The notes under the pieces are model-generated. The model saw only the letters and a program-made list of their open reading frames with translations. It did not search any database and was not told where the DNA came from. This document shows positions 1 through 8,015 of a DNA stretch of 22,646 bases, one piece after another. The position numbers and the translations under genes are program-made. The stretch covers positions 1 to 22,646 of the forward strand of contig JAXHVA010000068.1 of the NCBI GenBank assembly GCA_034189035.1, given 5' to 3'. How positions within the stretch are numbered: position 1 is the stretch's first letter; each line of letters starts with the position of its first letter. Origin of the DNA: JAUXFK01 sp034189035. Its GTDB lineage: Bacteria; Desulfobacterota; UBA8473.

Positions 1-820
1 CCAGTTAGATAAGAAGGCCACGAGCATATCCTGGCTCGGGAATAAACGCCTGCAGTTCGAGTTTCATTGATGAGTGAAGATCAATTATGTCTCACATAGC
101 GGTGCTAAAATCGCTGTTAAATATTATATATCTTCTTCTCAACTGTTAAATATCATCTCTTCGCAGCACCTTGTATTTTTTAAACCACAGCATTTCTATT
201 CTAAAGTTTGCTATTTATAAAATTCTATATACTTTTAGAACGAAACTCCCTAATTTCAGGTTTGAGCAGGCCGACAATTTTAGCAAATGCCCCCTTTTAT
301 GGTAATAGAAGCTCATCTCTTAATCATAGAATTTCTCCTTAGTAGAAGGCTCATCTCCTTATTACAGACGGACCTGCCCTCACAAAAAATATTGTTATTA
401 CTCGCTAATATTATTATGCGGCTAAATGGAATCTCTCCCTCTCCTCTCTTTTAGCCTCTGCAAACGCTTGCTCTGTTTTTGCTTATAAATCTGCCCGACT
501 ATTTGAATGTTCCGCGCCAATATGGAAATAGCAAAATAAAAAAATAATGTAACCAATTCATTTGTTCATTCCTTACATGATAAAATAAGGTCTATCAGTA
601 TTCTAATATCAATTAGAAATGAAATCATACTTAGGCAAATTGGAATCGGAGCAACTAACAGAGATTTGATATCAGTTGCCAGATATTTGACAGTTTGAGG
701 GTTCTCTCCTGTTATTATATTTACAGATTGTAAGATCGTATTTTTTAGAATCTTATGGAAACCAATGCCTTACTTCCCTTGTGTGTAAAGATTCTCATAT
801 AACTAACTAGTTATATTTTA
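1..820. other. Long region without a supportable gene
   Basis: No reading frame here has convincing coding character. On the minus strand there are short stretches that look faintly protein-like: a frame around 430-530 rich in Ala, Glu and Lys and interrupted by one stop, and one around 225-295 reading KIVGLLKPEIREF. They could be the tail of a decayed gene, but I cannot assign a family. A short imperfect direct repeat sits at 306-324 and 343-362. The region is AT-rich and no tRNA-like or rRNA-like sequence was seen. Confidence 0.5.
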
Positions 821-837
821 TTGGCATAATTTTTGCT
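821..837 (+). promoter_or_regulatory. Sigma-54 (RpoN) -24/-12 promoter
   Basis: The sequence TTGGCATAATTTTTGCT matches the sigma-54 consensus TGGCAY-N5-TTGCW. The GG (823-824) and GC (835-836) pairs are separated by exactly 10 bases, as the family requires. Transcription would be expected to begin near 848, only a few bases before the ATG at 855, so the mRNA would have a very short leader and no visible Shine-Dalgarno sequence. A palindrome TAACTAGTTA lies just upstream at 804-813. No activator site could be identified. Confidence 0.6.
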
Positions 838-854
838 TTAAATTTAACATAATT

Positions 855-2147
855 ATGGAACTCATAGGGATTTTAGTTAGTGATAACACTATATGTGATA
901 GAATAAGAGCTGTTTTTGATAAAGAATTAAAAAACAATTTTATACTTCACTTCTTTTCAAATACAGATGCAATATTAGAATTTCTCAATTTTGATTTACC
1001 AGAATTGATAATATTGGATTTTACTGACTGCTTAATAGATATTGATTCTATATTATCCCATATTCGTGAAGATTCCTGGCTTCACCGTTTCGGCATTATA
1101 GGAATATTTGACAAGAGAATAACCCTGGAGAAAGAATTACTAAGGAAACTTATTGACATCAACATAATTAATCTATTCGACTATTCAATTATTGAAAAAA
1201 ACCTTGAAAAAACAATTAGAATCGTTTTGCAAAACAGGCAAATTATATTTCACCGCGATATTTCAGATAAACTCTTAGAAGATTTTTCAGGGTCTTTTAT
1301 TATCGATAATGATCCGGATTCAGTAGCATGTTATTCAAATTTAATTGTAACTATCTTGTTTAATAAAGGATATATAGATGAACAGATGAAGTTTTCTTTA
1401 CAGGTTGTCATCATAGAATTAATAATGAATGGAATTGAGCATGGCAACTGTGGTCTTACCCATAAAGATAAGTCCGAACTCTTGAGAACAGGTCAGGATG
1501 TATCTAAAATTATATATGAAAAACATAAAGATCGGGCTATTGCAAATAAAAGAGTTTACCTCGATTATGAGATCACTCAATATAGGACAAATATAACCAT
1601 ACGTGATGAGGGAGAAGGGTTTGATTGGAGAGTTGTACTTAAGTCTATTGAAAATCAAGATGTTTTATCGCCACATGGAAGAGGAATTTTCATGTCTAAA
1701 CTTCTTGTCAAAGAACTCAGTTTTAATGAAAAAGGAAATGAAGTAAGATTTTTTATAGATCATATAAAAGATTCTAAGCCGGGAATACCTGCTGCATTTA
1801 AAGAACAAGAGATTATAGATTTAAAACCTGGAGAAGTTATTTTTTATGAGGGTGAAGAGAGTGATTTCATCTATTATATCTCAAAAGGAAATATAAATAT
1901 ATTTCACGCTAATAATCTCGTAGGAAAGCTAACACCTAAAGATGTTTTTGTTGGTGACATGTCATTCCTTTTACATGAGCGTCGTTGCGCTACTGTAAAT
2001 GCTGAGACAGATGTAAAATTGATAAGGATATCTAAAAAAGGATTTGTATCTGTAATAAAGAATTACCCTCATTATGGTATATTATTATCTAAACTTTTTG
2101 CCAATAGACTTGTTAATTTAAATAAGAAAGCAGCACATATTCATTAA
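855..2147 (+). CDS. Receiver-like / HATPase / cyclic-nucleotide-binding signalling protein
   Basis: This 430-residue cytoplasmic protein has three regions. Residues 1-125 look like a response-regulator receiver or pseudo-receiver (hydrophobic ELIILDF strand with Asp55, but a poor acidic pocket). Residues about 135-300 form an anti-sigma-factor-type HATPase_c domain: N-box E188, N192, H196; DEGEGF at 251-256; HGRG at 274-277. Residues about 320-425 form a CAP_ED/cNMP-binding domain with a phosphate-cassette-like segment, VGDMS then R377-C-A-T, where the usual Glu is Asp368. The N-terminal Met fits the start of a receiver fold, but there is no Shine-Dalgarno. The likely role is signal-controlled phosphorylation or sequestration of a partner such as an anti-anti-sigma factor; partner and ligand are inferred, not seen. 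A sigma-54 promoter lies immediately upstream and the gene stands alone. Confidence 0.85.
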   Translation: MELIGILVSDNTICDRIRAVFDKELKNNFILHFFSNTDAILEFLNFDLPELIILDFTDCLIDIDSILSHIREDSWLHRFGIIGIFDKRITLEKELLRKLIDINIINLFDYSIIEKNLEKTIRIVLQNRQIIFHRDISDKLLEDFSGSFIIDNDPDSVACYSNLIVTILFNKGYIDEQMKFSLQVVIIELIMNGIEHGNCGLTHKDKSELLRTGQDVSKIIYEKHKDRAIANKRVYLDYEITQYRTNITIRDEGEGFDWRVVLKSIENQDVLSPHGRGIFMSKLLVKELSFNEKGNEVRFFIDHIKDSKPGIPAAFKEQEIIDLKPGEVIFYEGEESDFIYYISKGNINIFHANNLVGKLTPKDVFVGDMSFLLHERRCATVNAETDVKLIRISKKGFVSVIKNYPHYGILLSKLFANRLVNLNKKAAHIH

Positions 2148-2327
2148 ATACCGACATATGAAAAGGGAAAGATTTTGCCCGCCTTGCAGTATATACCTGC
2201 CTTTTGGAACCTCCCATTCATTTCTAATAGAGGAATGCAATAGTTTGAGAATAAACCTCTTTACATTCCTTGAATTCAAAGTCTTAAGATAAACTCTAAT
2301 TAAAGCCTTCTATATCCTCCATTTCAG

Positions 2328-2356
2328 TTGACATATTTTTCCCTATGTGTCATATA
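2328..2356 (+). promoter_or_regulatory. Possible sigma-70-type promoter upstream of the ferredoxin pseudogene
   Basis: A perfect TTGACA at 2328-2333 is followed, after 17 bases, by the weak -10 candidate CATATA at 2351-2356 in an AT-rich stretch. It lies about 80 bases before the ferredoxin-like pseudogene and may be its ancestral promoter. The -10 match is poor, so this is tentative. Confidence 0.3.
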
Positions 2357-2436
2357 TAAATATTATTTTTATATAAAGTCTCTCTGCAGATGGACTTTTT
2401 ATAAGGCGTATAAAGCCTTTGGGTCTTCAAAGACAA

Positions 2437-3120
2437 ATGATCAATAAGAATCGAAACTATGGGATTTCCCGCAGGGAATTCTTAAAGGTTGCTGGAATCA
2501 CAATCATTTGTGTGGGCATTTATTTCTTTGCTTTTTTCGATAAGGCTCCGTCTCAATTCATAAGGCCAAAGGACCTCCTGTATACAGGTGTCTGTGCCTC
2601 TAAGGGATATCTCCTCGTTGATACAAAGAAGTGTCAGGGTTGCCTCTCGTGTATGCTTGCATGCTCTTTAGTACATGAAGGAAAAGAAAGCCTCTCGCTC
2701 TCCAGGATACATATAACGCAAAATCCATTTGAAAAATACCTGGATTACTTGTCGTTTGGAGAATGCAGACAGTGTCTGATCCCTGCCTGTGATGAAGCCT
2801 GTCCAACAGGCGCTCTCCAAATTGATACAGAAAAATGAAATATCAAAATTGTTGATTTTTCAATCTGTATGGGGTGCATAAATGCCTGCCCGTATGAGCC
2901 GGCCAGAGTGGTATGGAATTTTGAAGAGAGATATGCCTAGAAGTGCGATCCTTGTAGGAGCACCCCTTTTTGGAAAGAGAAGGGTGAAATAGGGGGAAAA
3001 CAAGCCTGCGTAGCACTTTTTCCTGTTTTTGCCATGAAGTTTTCAGGGCGCAAACCTATACAGAGAGGCGATATTGATTGCGAGGTAAAATTATGGGAGA
3101 AGCACTTGGCGAGATTGTGA
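2437..3120 (+). pseudogene. Tat-exported 4Fe-4S ferredoxin-like subunit (AOR-associated), broken by nonsense mutations
   Basis: One frame runs from ATG 2437 to a stop at 3118, interrupted by TGA at 2836 and TAG at 2938. The N-terminus has a twin-arginine motif (SRREFLK) followed by a hydrophobic segment. Ferredoxin cysteine motifs follow: CQGCLSCMLAC, CRQCLIPACDEACP, then a damaged CMGCINACP that appears to lack about three residues and one cysteine. After the TAG comes KCDPC and a final motif where an expected cysteine is Phe (ACVALFP). The pattern matches Fe-S electron-transfer subunits commonly encoded next to AOR-family enzymes, and an AOR remnant does lie just downstream. An upstream in-frame TTG at 2419 exists but the ATG fits the signal peptide better. 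The first 133 residues could still be translated but would be a fragment with two cluster motifs. Confidence 0.8.
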
Positions 3121-3500
3121 TATGCGACAGGTTATGTTTCATTTGTCTTTTAGCGCTTTAAAACAAAAAACTAGCATTAAGCTTTAACTACTTCAAATTT
3201 AATCTGTATAAAACTCGCATTTAAGTGAGCATAAAAACAAAACAGTATAACACCATTCAATTAAACAGCTCCATTATGATCTATTCTAGATATAAAATGT
3301 GAGCTTATCCTCTGTTCTTTCTTAAGTCTCACTAAAACGCTCAGACAATACACGCATTAAAATTTGGCCGTCGTTAAAGCGGCTCTTTTCAAAAAGCTAA
3401 ATTATTATTTAGCCACAAAGATCCCAAAAGCACATCTATTTCTAAAGGGTAATGTATATATTGTTTTAACGGTCAAATATTACGATTAAATCTGACAAAT
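3121..3500. other. Non-coding gap between two remnants
   Basis: No gene is visible here. The N-terminal portion of the downstream AOR gene would be expected in or near this stretch, but I cannot recognise it, so it has probably been deleted or eroded. An AT-rich hairpin (stem GCTAAAT at 3396-3402 with ATTTAGC at 3407-3413) is followed on the minus strand by a run of T. It resembles a weak terminator but has no obvious minus-strand gene to serve. Confidence 0.4.
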
Positions 3501-4495
3501 GGGGTGATTTCAAGGATATATACCAAAGACTATCTTAACTGGTGAGTGGCCCATGGTATTGGTTCTGCACTTTTTTGGGACAGGTTCGAGGCTATGCTCA
3601 AGTATGCCGGGTGGGATGGGATTGTGATAGATGGAAAGGCTGATAGGCCGGTATGGATTGACATACAAAATGAGGACATATTTAAAAAGACGCTGCTCTT
3701 TTGTGGGGATAAGACACATGGGCTACCCAGAAAGAGATTTGGCGTTGAGTCAGTGTAGGAAGCAATTATGATAACTGGTTTGAGTTAAATAGTTTTGGTG
3801 CTTGAGCCAGAACCACCCGAAGACCAGCAGTACTTACCATAGGCCCGGCAGGAGAGAACCTTTTGAGACTCGGAGCCCTGATACACAATGCTGGAAATGC
3901 AGCTGGGCAAGGAGGGTTCTGCGGAGTATTGGGCTCAAAGAATCTAAGGATCATAGACTTTAATAAAATGGGTGTCCTTGGGCAGGGCAATTAAATAGAT
4001 TCTGATCTGCCATTTAATAAATTAGTGGACCTTGAGTTTGCTGAGATACTTCTGAGAATGGTAGCATTTCGGGAAGGTATCGGAGATTACATGGTCGAGG
4101 GATTTTCAGGACGGCCAAGAGATTGTGAAGACTTGAGGAGGATTTGGCAACAGGGTATCTCAATTATCCGCATTGTGGCTTCCTGAACCACTATGATCCA
4201 AGGGCTGAGATAGAATGGGGATATTGTTCATTTTGCAAATTATATCTACAATGTTCCATTTGGAGGTTTAGGATCATTGCATCGGACTATATGCCTAGAA
4301 TAGAAAACGGGAAATGGAATTATGTTCTCCTCGATGGAAGGGTTATTGACAGAGATAAATTCGAGGATTTGAATAACGAAATTCTATACCTTTGAAGGAT
4401 GGGACACTGAAACAGGCTGGCTGAATAGAGAGACTTTGGAATCTCTTAGATTGGAGTATGTTTCCGATGAGCTCGAAAAAAGAGGCAAGCTTTAA
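3501..4495 (+). pseudogene. Aldehyde ferredoxin oxidoreductase (AOR family), multiply frameshifted remnant
   Basis: Successive segments of an AOR-family tungsten/molybdopterin enzyme appear in order but in different frames. A piece around 3511-3720 contains YTKDYLNW, a TGA, then YAGWDGIVIDGKADRPVW. A piece at 3806-3993 contains GNAAGQGGFCGVLGSKNL, the conserved AOR mid-domain stretch. A piece around 4010-4120 reads EFAEILLRMVAFREGIG. A piece at 4144-4395 contains HYDPRAEIEWGY, and a final frame from 4391 reads EGWDTETGWLNRETLESL and ends DELEKRGKL. The family is about 600 residues. Here the N-terminus is absent and internal sequence is missing, including regions that should carry cluster and cofactor ligands. 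In life it would oxidise aldehydes or reduce acids with ferredoxin, partnered by the upstream Fe-S protein. This copy cannot be functional. Confidence 0.88.
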
Positions 4496-4570
4496 AGGGG
4501 ATGAATTTGAATTGAATTCCTGCGCCATCAAAAAGATTAATTTCAAGGATCCTCACAGTTGGTTTTGAGG

Positions 4571-4591
4571 AGCGTCTCATTGTGAAACGCT
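4571..4591. repeat. Short hairpin downstream of the AOR remnant
   Basis: AGCGTCTC and GAAACGCT form a stem of eight positions with one mismatch around a five-base loop. It lies about 75 bases after the AOR stop codon. No T-run follows, so it is not a clear terminator; it could be a leftover terminator or the end of a mobile element. Confidence 0.35.
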
Positions 4592-4599
4592 TCCGTGAG

Positions 4600-4850
4600 C
4601 GACAGGCCCGACCGTAAAAGCCCTTTACAGTTTTGAAGAGGTTGTAGTATTTTTAGTTGATCCTTTTCCTCTGATAGACTTTTTTATTAGAATCGTGGAT
4701 ACAGAGAAGCATTGGAGATGCCCAACTTGCAGACAGAATAAATGATAAAGTAAAAAAACAGTAATCAGAAAAAAACTCATCGTATAAGAGACCTAATGGA
4801 AGAGCGACTTATACAGTTTAATAGGCAGAGATAATCTGAAGGTTGCATTG
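4600..4850 (+). mobile_element. Possible ISL3-type transposase N-terminal remnant
   Basis: In the frame ending at about 4744, the translation reads FLVDPFPLIDFFIRIVD and then HWRCPTCRQNK before a stop. A second frame just downstream reads HRIRDLMEERLIQF. This order (a strand-rich segment, a CxxC zinc knuckle, then HRIRDL) resembles the N-terminal zinc-ribbon region of ISL3-family transposases. No catalytic domain follows; the flavodoxin gene begins at 4991. The match is by eye on a short, broken stretch. The alternative is an unrelated decayed zinc-ribbon protein. Confidence 0.33.
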
Positions 4851-4931
4851 AGTAAACGGAGATTATTATGTTAACAATAATGCTGCAAGTAATTTTACGT
4901 GCTAAAATATGATTACCATTGCTGTGTTAAC

Positions 4932-4937
4932 TATAAT
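4932..4937 (+). promoter_or_regulatory. Possible -10 box for the flavodoxin operon
   Basis: A perfect TATAAT lies 53 bases before the flavodoxin start. The sequence 17 bases upstream of it is not a recognisable -35 hexamer, so the promoter is plausible but unproven. A strong ribosome binding site (AAGGAGG at 4977-4983) follows it at proper distance from the ATG. Confidence 0.3.
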
Positions 4938-4990
4938 AACCATTTAAAAGTTATGAGTCATTTAACTCAAAAGTTTAAGGAGGCAATAAA

Positions 4991-5506
4991 ATGAAAGTTT
5001 TGGTTGTTTACTTCAGTCAGACTGGCAATACAGAACAGATAGCTAAGGCCATTCACCAGGAGGCCTCACAGTCAAATGAATCGCGATTAAGCAAGGTTGA
5101 GGAAACCAAAGCGGACAGCCTGAACGAGTATGACCTGTTATTTGTCGGCAGTCCGATACATGCTCGGGGTATAGCTGGCCCTGTAAAGGAATTATTAGAT
5201 GCCATAGTTGAACCACCAAAGTTTAAACTTAGTTTGTTTGTTACCCATTCTGCTTTTGCATATGAGACAGAGAGATTCGACCAAGGCATTTCTTCTGTCG
5301 AGGAGATTTGCAAAAGTAAGAAGATTGCCTTCCTCGGTTCATATGATTGCCAGGGGCGTCTTTCTCCAGATCTCCAGCCTATTGTAAAGCAGTCTCGAGG
5401 ACTTTCCGATGAAGAATGGGCAGAAAGGATGGCAAAAGCAGATGAACATCCAAATGCTGAAGACGAGCAAAAGGCCAGAGAGTTTGCTAAGTCTCTCTTA
5501 ATATAA
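4991..5506 (+). CDS. Flavodoxin family protein
   Basis: This 171-residue protein has the flavodoxin FMN-phosphate loop at its N-terminus (VVYFSQTGNTEQIA, residues 5-18), followed by the alternating strand/helix pattern of the fold. The FVGSPIHARG segment corresponds to the second FMN-contacting loop. It is expected to carry electrons in the cytoplasm using bound FMN. The C-terminus (residues about 130-171) is rich in charge and helical, as in the flavodoxin-domain proteins annotated in many anaerobes. The start is well supported by AAGGAGG eight bases upstream. It is the first gene of a + strand cluster with a DUF362 protein 12-21 bases downstream, so co-transcription is likely. The specific redox partner cannot be told from sequence. 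Confidence 0.9.
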   Translation: MKVLVVYFSQTGNTEQIAKAIHQEASQSNESRLSKVEETKADSLNEYDLLFVGSPIHARGIAGPVKELLDAIVEPPKFKLSLFVTHSAFAYETERFDQGISSVEEICKSKKIAFLGSYDCQGRLSPDLQPIVKQSRGLSDEEWAERMAKADEHPNAEDEQKAREFAKSLLI

Positions 5507-5527
5507 GCTTAAAGCCTGTTGATTTCC

Positions 5528-6313
5528 ATGGATTTAGTGACAGTCAATTTCATTTCATACTATGATACAATAACTTTGGCACTTGATAACATAGGCGCTC
5601 AAGAAGTAATTGCAAAACAGTCTTTAGTATTAATAAAACCAAATCTTGTGAATGCTTCAGCTCATCCAGTTACAACATCATTAGATTGCTGCGAAGCTGT
5701 AATAGAGTATGTGAGTTCCTGTTCAAAGGCCGACATTATCATTGCCGAGGGATGTGGAGATATGACCCTCGAAACCGGCGATGTTTTTGACATTCTCGGA
5801 TACAGAGAATTGTCGAGACATTATGGGATCTCCCTCGTAGACTTGAATGAATCATTACTGGTTAAACTTTCTAACAGGAGCTGTCCTGTATTTCCATATA
5901 TCTATCTTCCTAAGATCGCATTTACCCATTTTATAATCTCATTACCAGTATTGAAAGCGCATTCTCTCAGTATTATGACCGGAACTTTAAAGAATATGAT
6001 CGGTTTTGCTCCTCCAAAGTACTATTCGGGAAGATACGGGAACTGGAAAAAATCACTCTTTCATCGAGACATACACCAGTCAATTATCGATCTAAACCGC
6101 TATCGCTCTGCTGATCTATCCATAATGGATGCAAGCGTGGGACTTGCAGAGTATCATCTGGGAGGACGGCAGTGTACTCCACCTGTAAATAAGATTATTG
6201 CCGGATTCAACCCTTTAGAAGTAGACAGAAAAGCAGCAGAGCTTTTGAAGCTCAACTGGGAAGAGATACAACATCTTTCAATACTTTTAAATCTTAACGA
6301 GAGAGATCTATAA
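5528..6313 (+). CDS. DUF362 domain-containing protein
   Basis: The protein is about 262 residues from ATG 5528; an in-frame TTG at 5519 would add three residues, and neither has a clear Shine-Dalgarno. Family hallmarks are visible: LIKPNLV near the N-terminus, IIIAEGCGD, and LPVLKAHSLSIMTGTLKNMI in the centre, then a C-terminal VDRKAAELL segment. DUF362 proteins are poorly characterised; some carry ferredoxin domains, but here there is no CxxC cluster, so this is the stand-alone form. The pairing with the flavodoxin gene suggests a redox-linked role, which is inference. No membrane segments or signal peptide were seen. Confidence 0.85.
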   Translation: MDLVTVNFISYYDTITLALDNIGAQEVIAKQSLVLIKPNLVNASAHPVTTSLDCCEAVIEYVSSCSKADIIIAEGCGDMTLETGDVFDILGYRELSRHYGISLVDLNESLLVKLSNRSCPVFPYIYLPKIAFTHFIISLPVLKAHSLSIMTGTLKNMIGFAPPKYYSGRYGNWKKSLFHRDIHQSIIDLNRYRSADLSIMDASVGLAEYHLGGRQCTPPVNKIIAGFNPLEVDRKAAELLKLNWEEIQHLSILLNLNERDL

Positions 6314-6351
6314 ACTTTTGCCCTTTTTGTTTTTTTAGGCAGGTTTAACCT

Positions 6352-6963
6352 ATGAAAAAGACAATCATCTTTATCTTATTGACTATTATTGTTTTTTTAT
6401 CTTTCCTTCTCTTTCAATCTGAGCCTAAAATCAGAAATACCAAGCCAACAGGTGAAAACATTATATGTTTTGGAAATAGTCTTACATATGGAACAGGGGC
6501 AAATACAGGTATGGATTATCCTTCCCAGCTTTCCAGAATGATCTCAAGACCCGTTTTCAATCTAGGTGTGCCTGGTGATACAACCACTGCAGCGCTCGAA
6601 AGGCTGGAGGAGGATATCATGTCTCGGTTTCCCCGAATAGTATTAATCACTCTGGGTGGTAATGATCTAAAGAATGGGATTCAAAAAGAAGAGGTATTCA
6701 ACAACCTGAGGGTTATCATTACATCCATTCAGGATAGGGGGGCATTGGTTATTGTTGGAGGTATCGATGTCCCTTTTTTGGGCAACGGATTTGGTAAAGC
6801 CTATAAAGAGATATGTAATGAATTGGGCGCTGTTCTCATCCCAAACATCTTTGAAGGTATTATTGGAAATAGTAAATTAATGAGTGATCGCATACATCCG
6901 AATGATGCTGGCTATGCTATAATTGCAAAACGATTTTACGAGGCATTAAAACCGTATCTGTAG
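6352..6963 (+). CDS. SGNH/GDSL-family hydrolase (TesA-like esterase), secreted or membrane-anchored
   Basis: This 203-residue protein starts with a basic, strongly hydrophobic segment (residues 1-22) that would act as a signal peptide or anchor, putting the enzyme outside the cytoplasm. The SGNH blocks are present: block I is FGNSLTYG with nucleophile Ser43 (Asn replaces the usual Asp of GDSL), block II is NLGVPGDTT, block III is GGND, and block V is DRIHPND with the catalytic Asp and His. Length and layout match TesA/arylesterase-type lysophospholipases that hydrolyse esters or thioesters; the substrate is unknown. A modest AGGCAGG lies upstream of the ATG. It follows the DUF362 gene by 38 bases and converges with holA, leaving 14 bases between the stop codons and no room for a normal terminator. 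Confidence 0.88.
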   Translation: MKKTIIFILLTIIVFLSFLLFQSEPKIRNTKPTGENIICFGNSLTYGTGANTGMDYPSQLSRMISRPVFNLGVPGDTTTAALERLEEDIMSRFPRIVLITLGGNDLKNGIQKEEVFNNLRVIITSIQDRGALVIVGGIDVPFLGNGFGKAYKEICNELGAVLIPNIFEGIIGNSKLMSDRIHPNDAGYAIIAKRFYEALKPYL

Positions 6964-6977
6964 AGTTTTGCCAATTG

Positions 6978-8000
6978 TTACCAAGAATGCTTCCCTTTAT
7001 ACCTACATAGATCCAATATCAGCCTCTCTAATAATATCTGTTTTTTTAATTTACTCGATTTTAATGCTAAATCAGCCTTTAAAAACTGCTCGAATGTCCA
7101 TTTCAGCTCATCAAAAGAATATTTTTTTACCTGCTCAAGGAAACCCTTAAGAAAGAAATTTTTGACCCCTAACCGCTTTCCAATAAAAGAAGGTGTTAAC
7201 CCTCTTTGTAACATGTCCTTTGCCCTTAGTATCAAACGGAATTGACGTATTATCATTCCCAGAATCATCAATTGATCTTCCCCTGAAACCAGCATCTTGT
7301 TCATTATTTTTAATGCATTCTCATTATTCTTATTCACTACAGAGTCTATGAGATCAAATATACTTCCTATTTTGAGCTCTGTGATAATTGCTTGTACATC
7401 TTCAACATCGATCTTTCTCTTTTCCCCTGTAAAGATGGAAACCTTTTCTATTTCATTGTGTATTTGTAAGAGATTATTGCCAACAATATCGATTAAGAAA
7501 GTAGTTGCTTCTTTACTTATCCTTTTATCGAAACTTTTTGCCAATCTTTGAATCCAAAAAGGCAGTTCTCTATTGTGTGGGTGATTTAATTTTACAATAA
7601 CACCACTTTTTTGGAATTGAAGGAAGAACTTCTGCCTAAGGTTTGCCTTTTCACCGATAAAGACTAGGCAGGTAAAGTCAGATGGGTCTGAAATGTAAGA
7701 CATAAATCTTTCCGATTCCTTTGGGGATAGCCTACTTGCTTCTTTTATTAGGATGCATTTTTTATTTGATAAAAAAGGAATTGTTTGGGCAGCATTTACA
7801 ATATCAGTTACACTGTTATTACCGGCATAAAAGACTTCATAGTTTAGGCCATTTGAATCATCAGATATCACCCTGTCTTTTATACTTTTAATGGACTCTT
7901 CAATCAAATAGTAATCATCACCGTAAAGATAATATAGTGGAAGCACTTCTTCATTTTCTAGGTGTCTGTTAAGTTCTATAGGGTTCATTAATACATGCAT
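6978..8000 (-). CDS. holA: DNA polymerase III subunit delta
   Basis: The 340-residue protein matches HolA in length and pattern: an N-terminal LYYLYGDDYYLIEE motif, an AAA+-like fold where ATP-binding motifs have been lost as usual for delta, a central TFLIDIVGNNLLQIHNEIEK helical segment, and the C-terminal collar region with SFDELKWTFEQFLKADLALK. It opens the sliding clamp as part of the clamp loader during replication. Two ATGs lie four codons apart (8000 and 7988) and neither has a good Shine-Dalgarno. The gene starts 15 bases after lptE, as in the common leuS-lptE-holA arrangement, so the two are probably co-transcribed and translation may be coupled. Confidence 0.93.
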   Translation of the reverse strand: MHVLMNPIELNRHLENEEVLPLYYLYGDDYYLIEESIKSIKDRVISDDSNGLNYEVFYAGNNSVTDIVNAAQTIPFLSNKKCILIKEASRLSPKESERFMSYISDPSDFTCLVFIGEKANLRQKFFLQFQKSGVIVKLNHPHNRELPFWIQRLAKSFDKRISKEATTFLIDIVGNNLLQIHNEIEKVSIFTGEKRKIDVEDVQAIITELKIGSIFDLIDSVVNKNNENALKIMNKMLVSGEDQLMILGMIIRQFRLILRAKDMLQRGLTPSFIGKRLGVKNFFLKGFLEQVKKYSFDELKWTFEQFLKADLALKSSKLKKQILLERLILDLCRYKGKHSW

Positions 8001-8015
8001 TGTGATTTTAATATA

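Noticed and set aside
306..362. CRISPR-like repeats at the left edge
   Set aside because: Only two imperfect copies, no regular spacer array and no cas genes.
2836..3120. In-frame TGA codons in the ferredoxin gene as selenocysteine or as stop-codon recoding
   Set aside because: The TGA positions align with Gly-like rather than Cys-like positions of the family, a TAG is also present, no selenocysteine insertion hairpin was seen, and the neighbouring AOR is broken by frameshifts. Intact genes here end normally at TGA, TAG and TAA.
3501..4495. Frameshifts explained by poor sequence quality
   Set aside because: More than 10 kb of core genes in the same window are free of frameshifts, and the remnants also show deletions, nonsense codons and loss of cluster cysteines. 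Read support would still be needed to exclude it fully.
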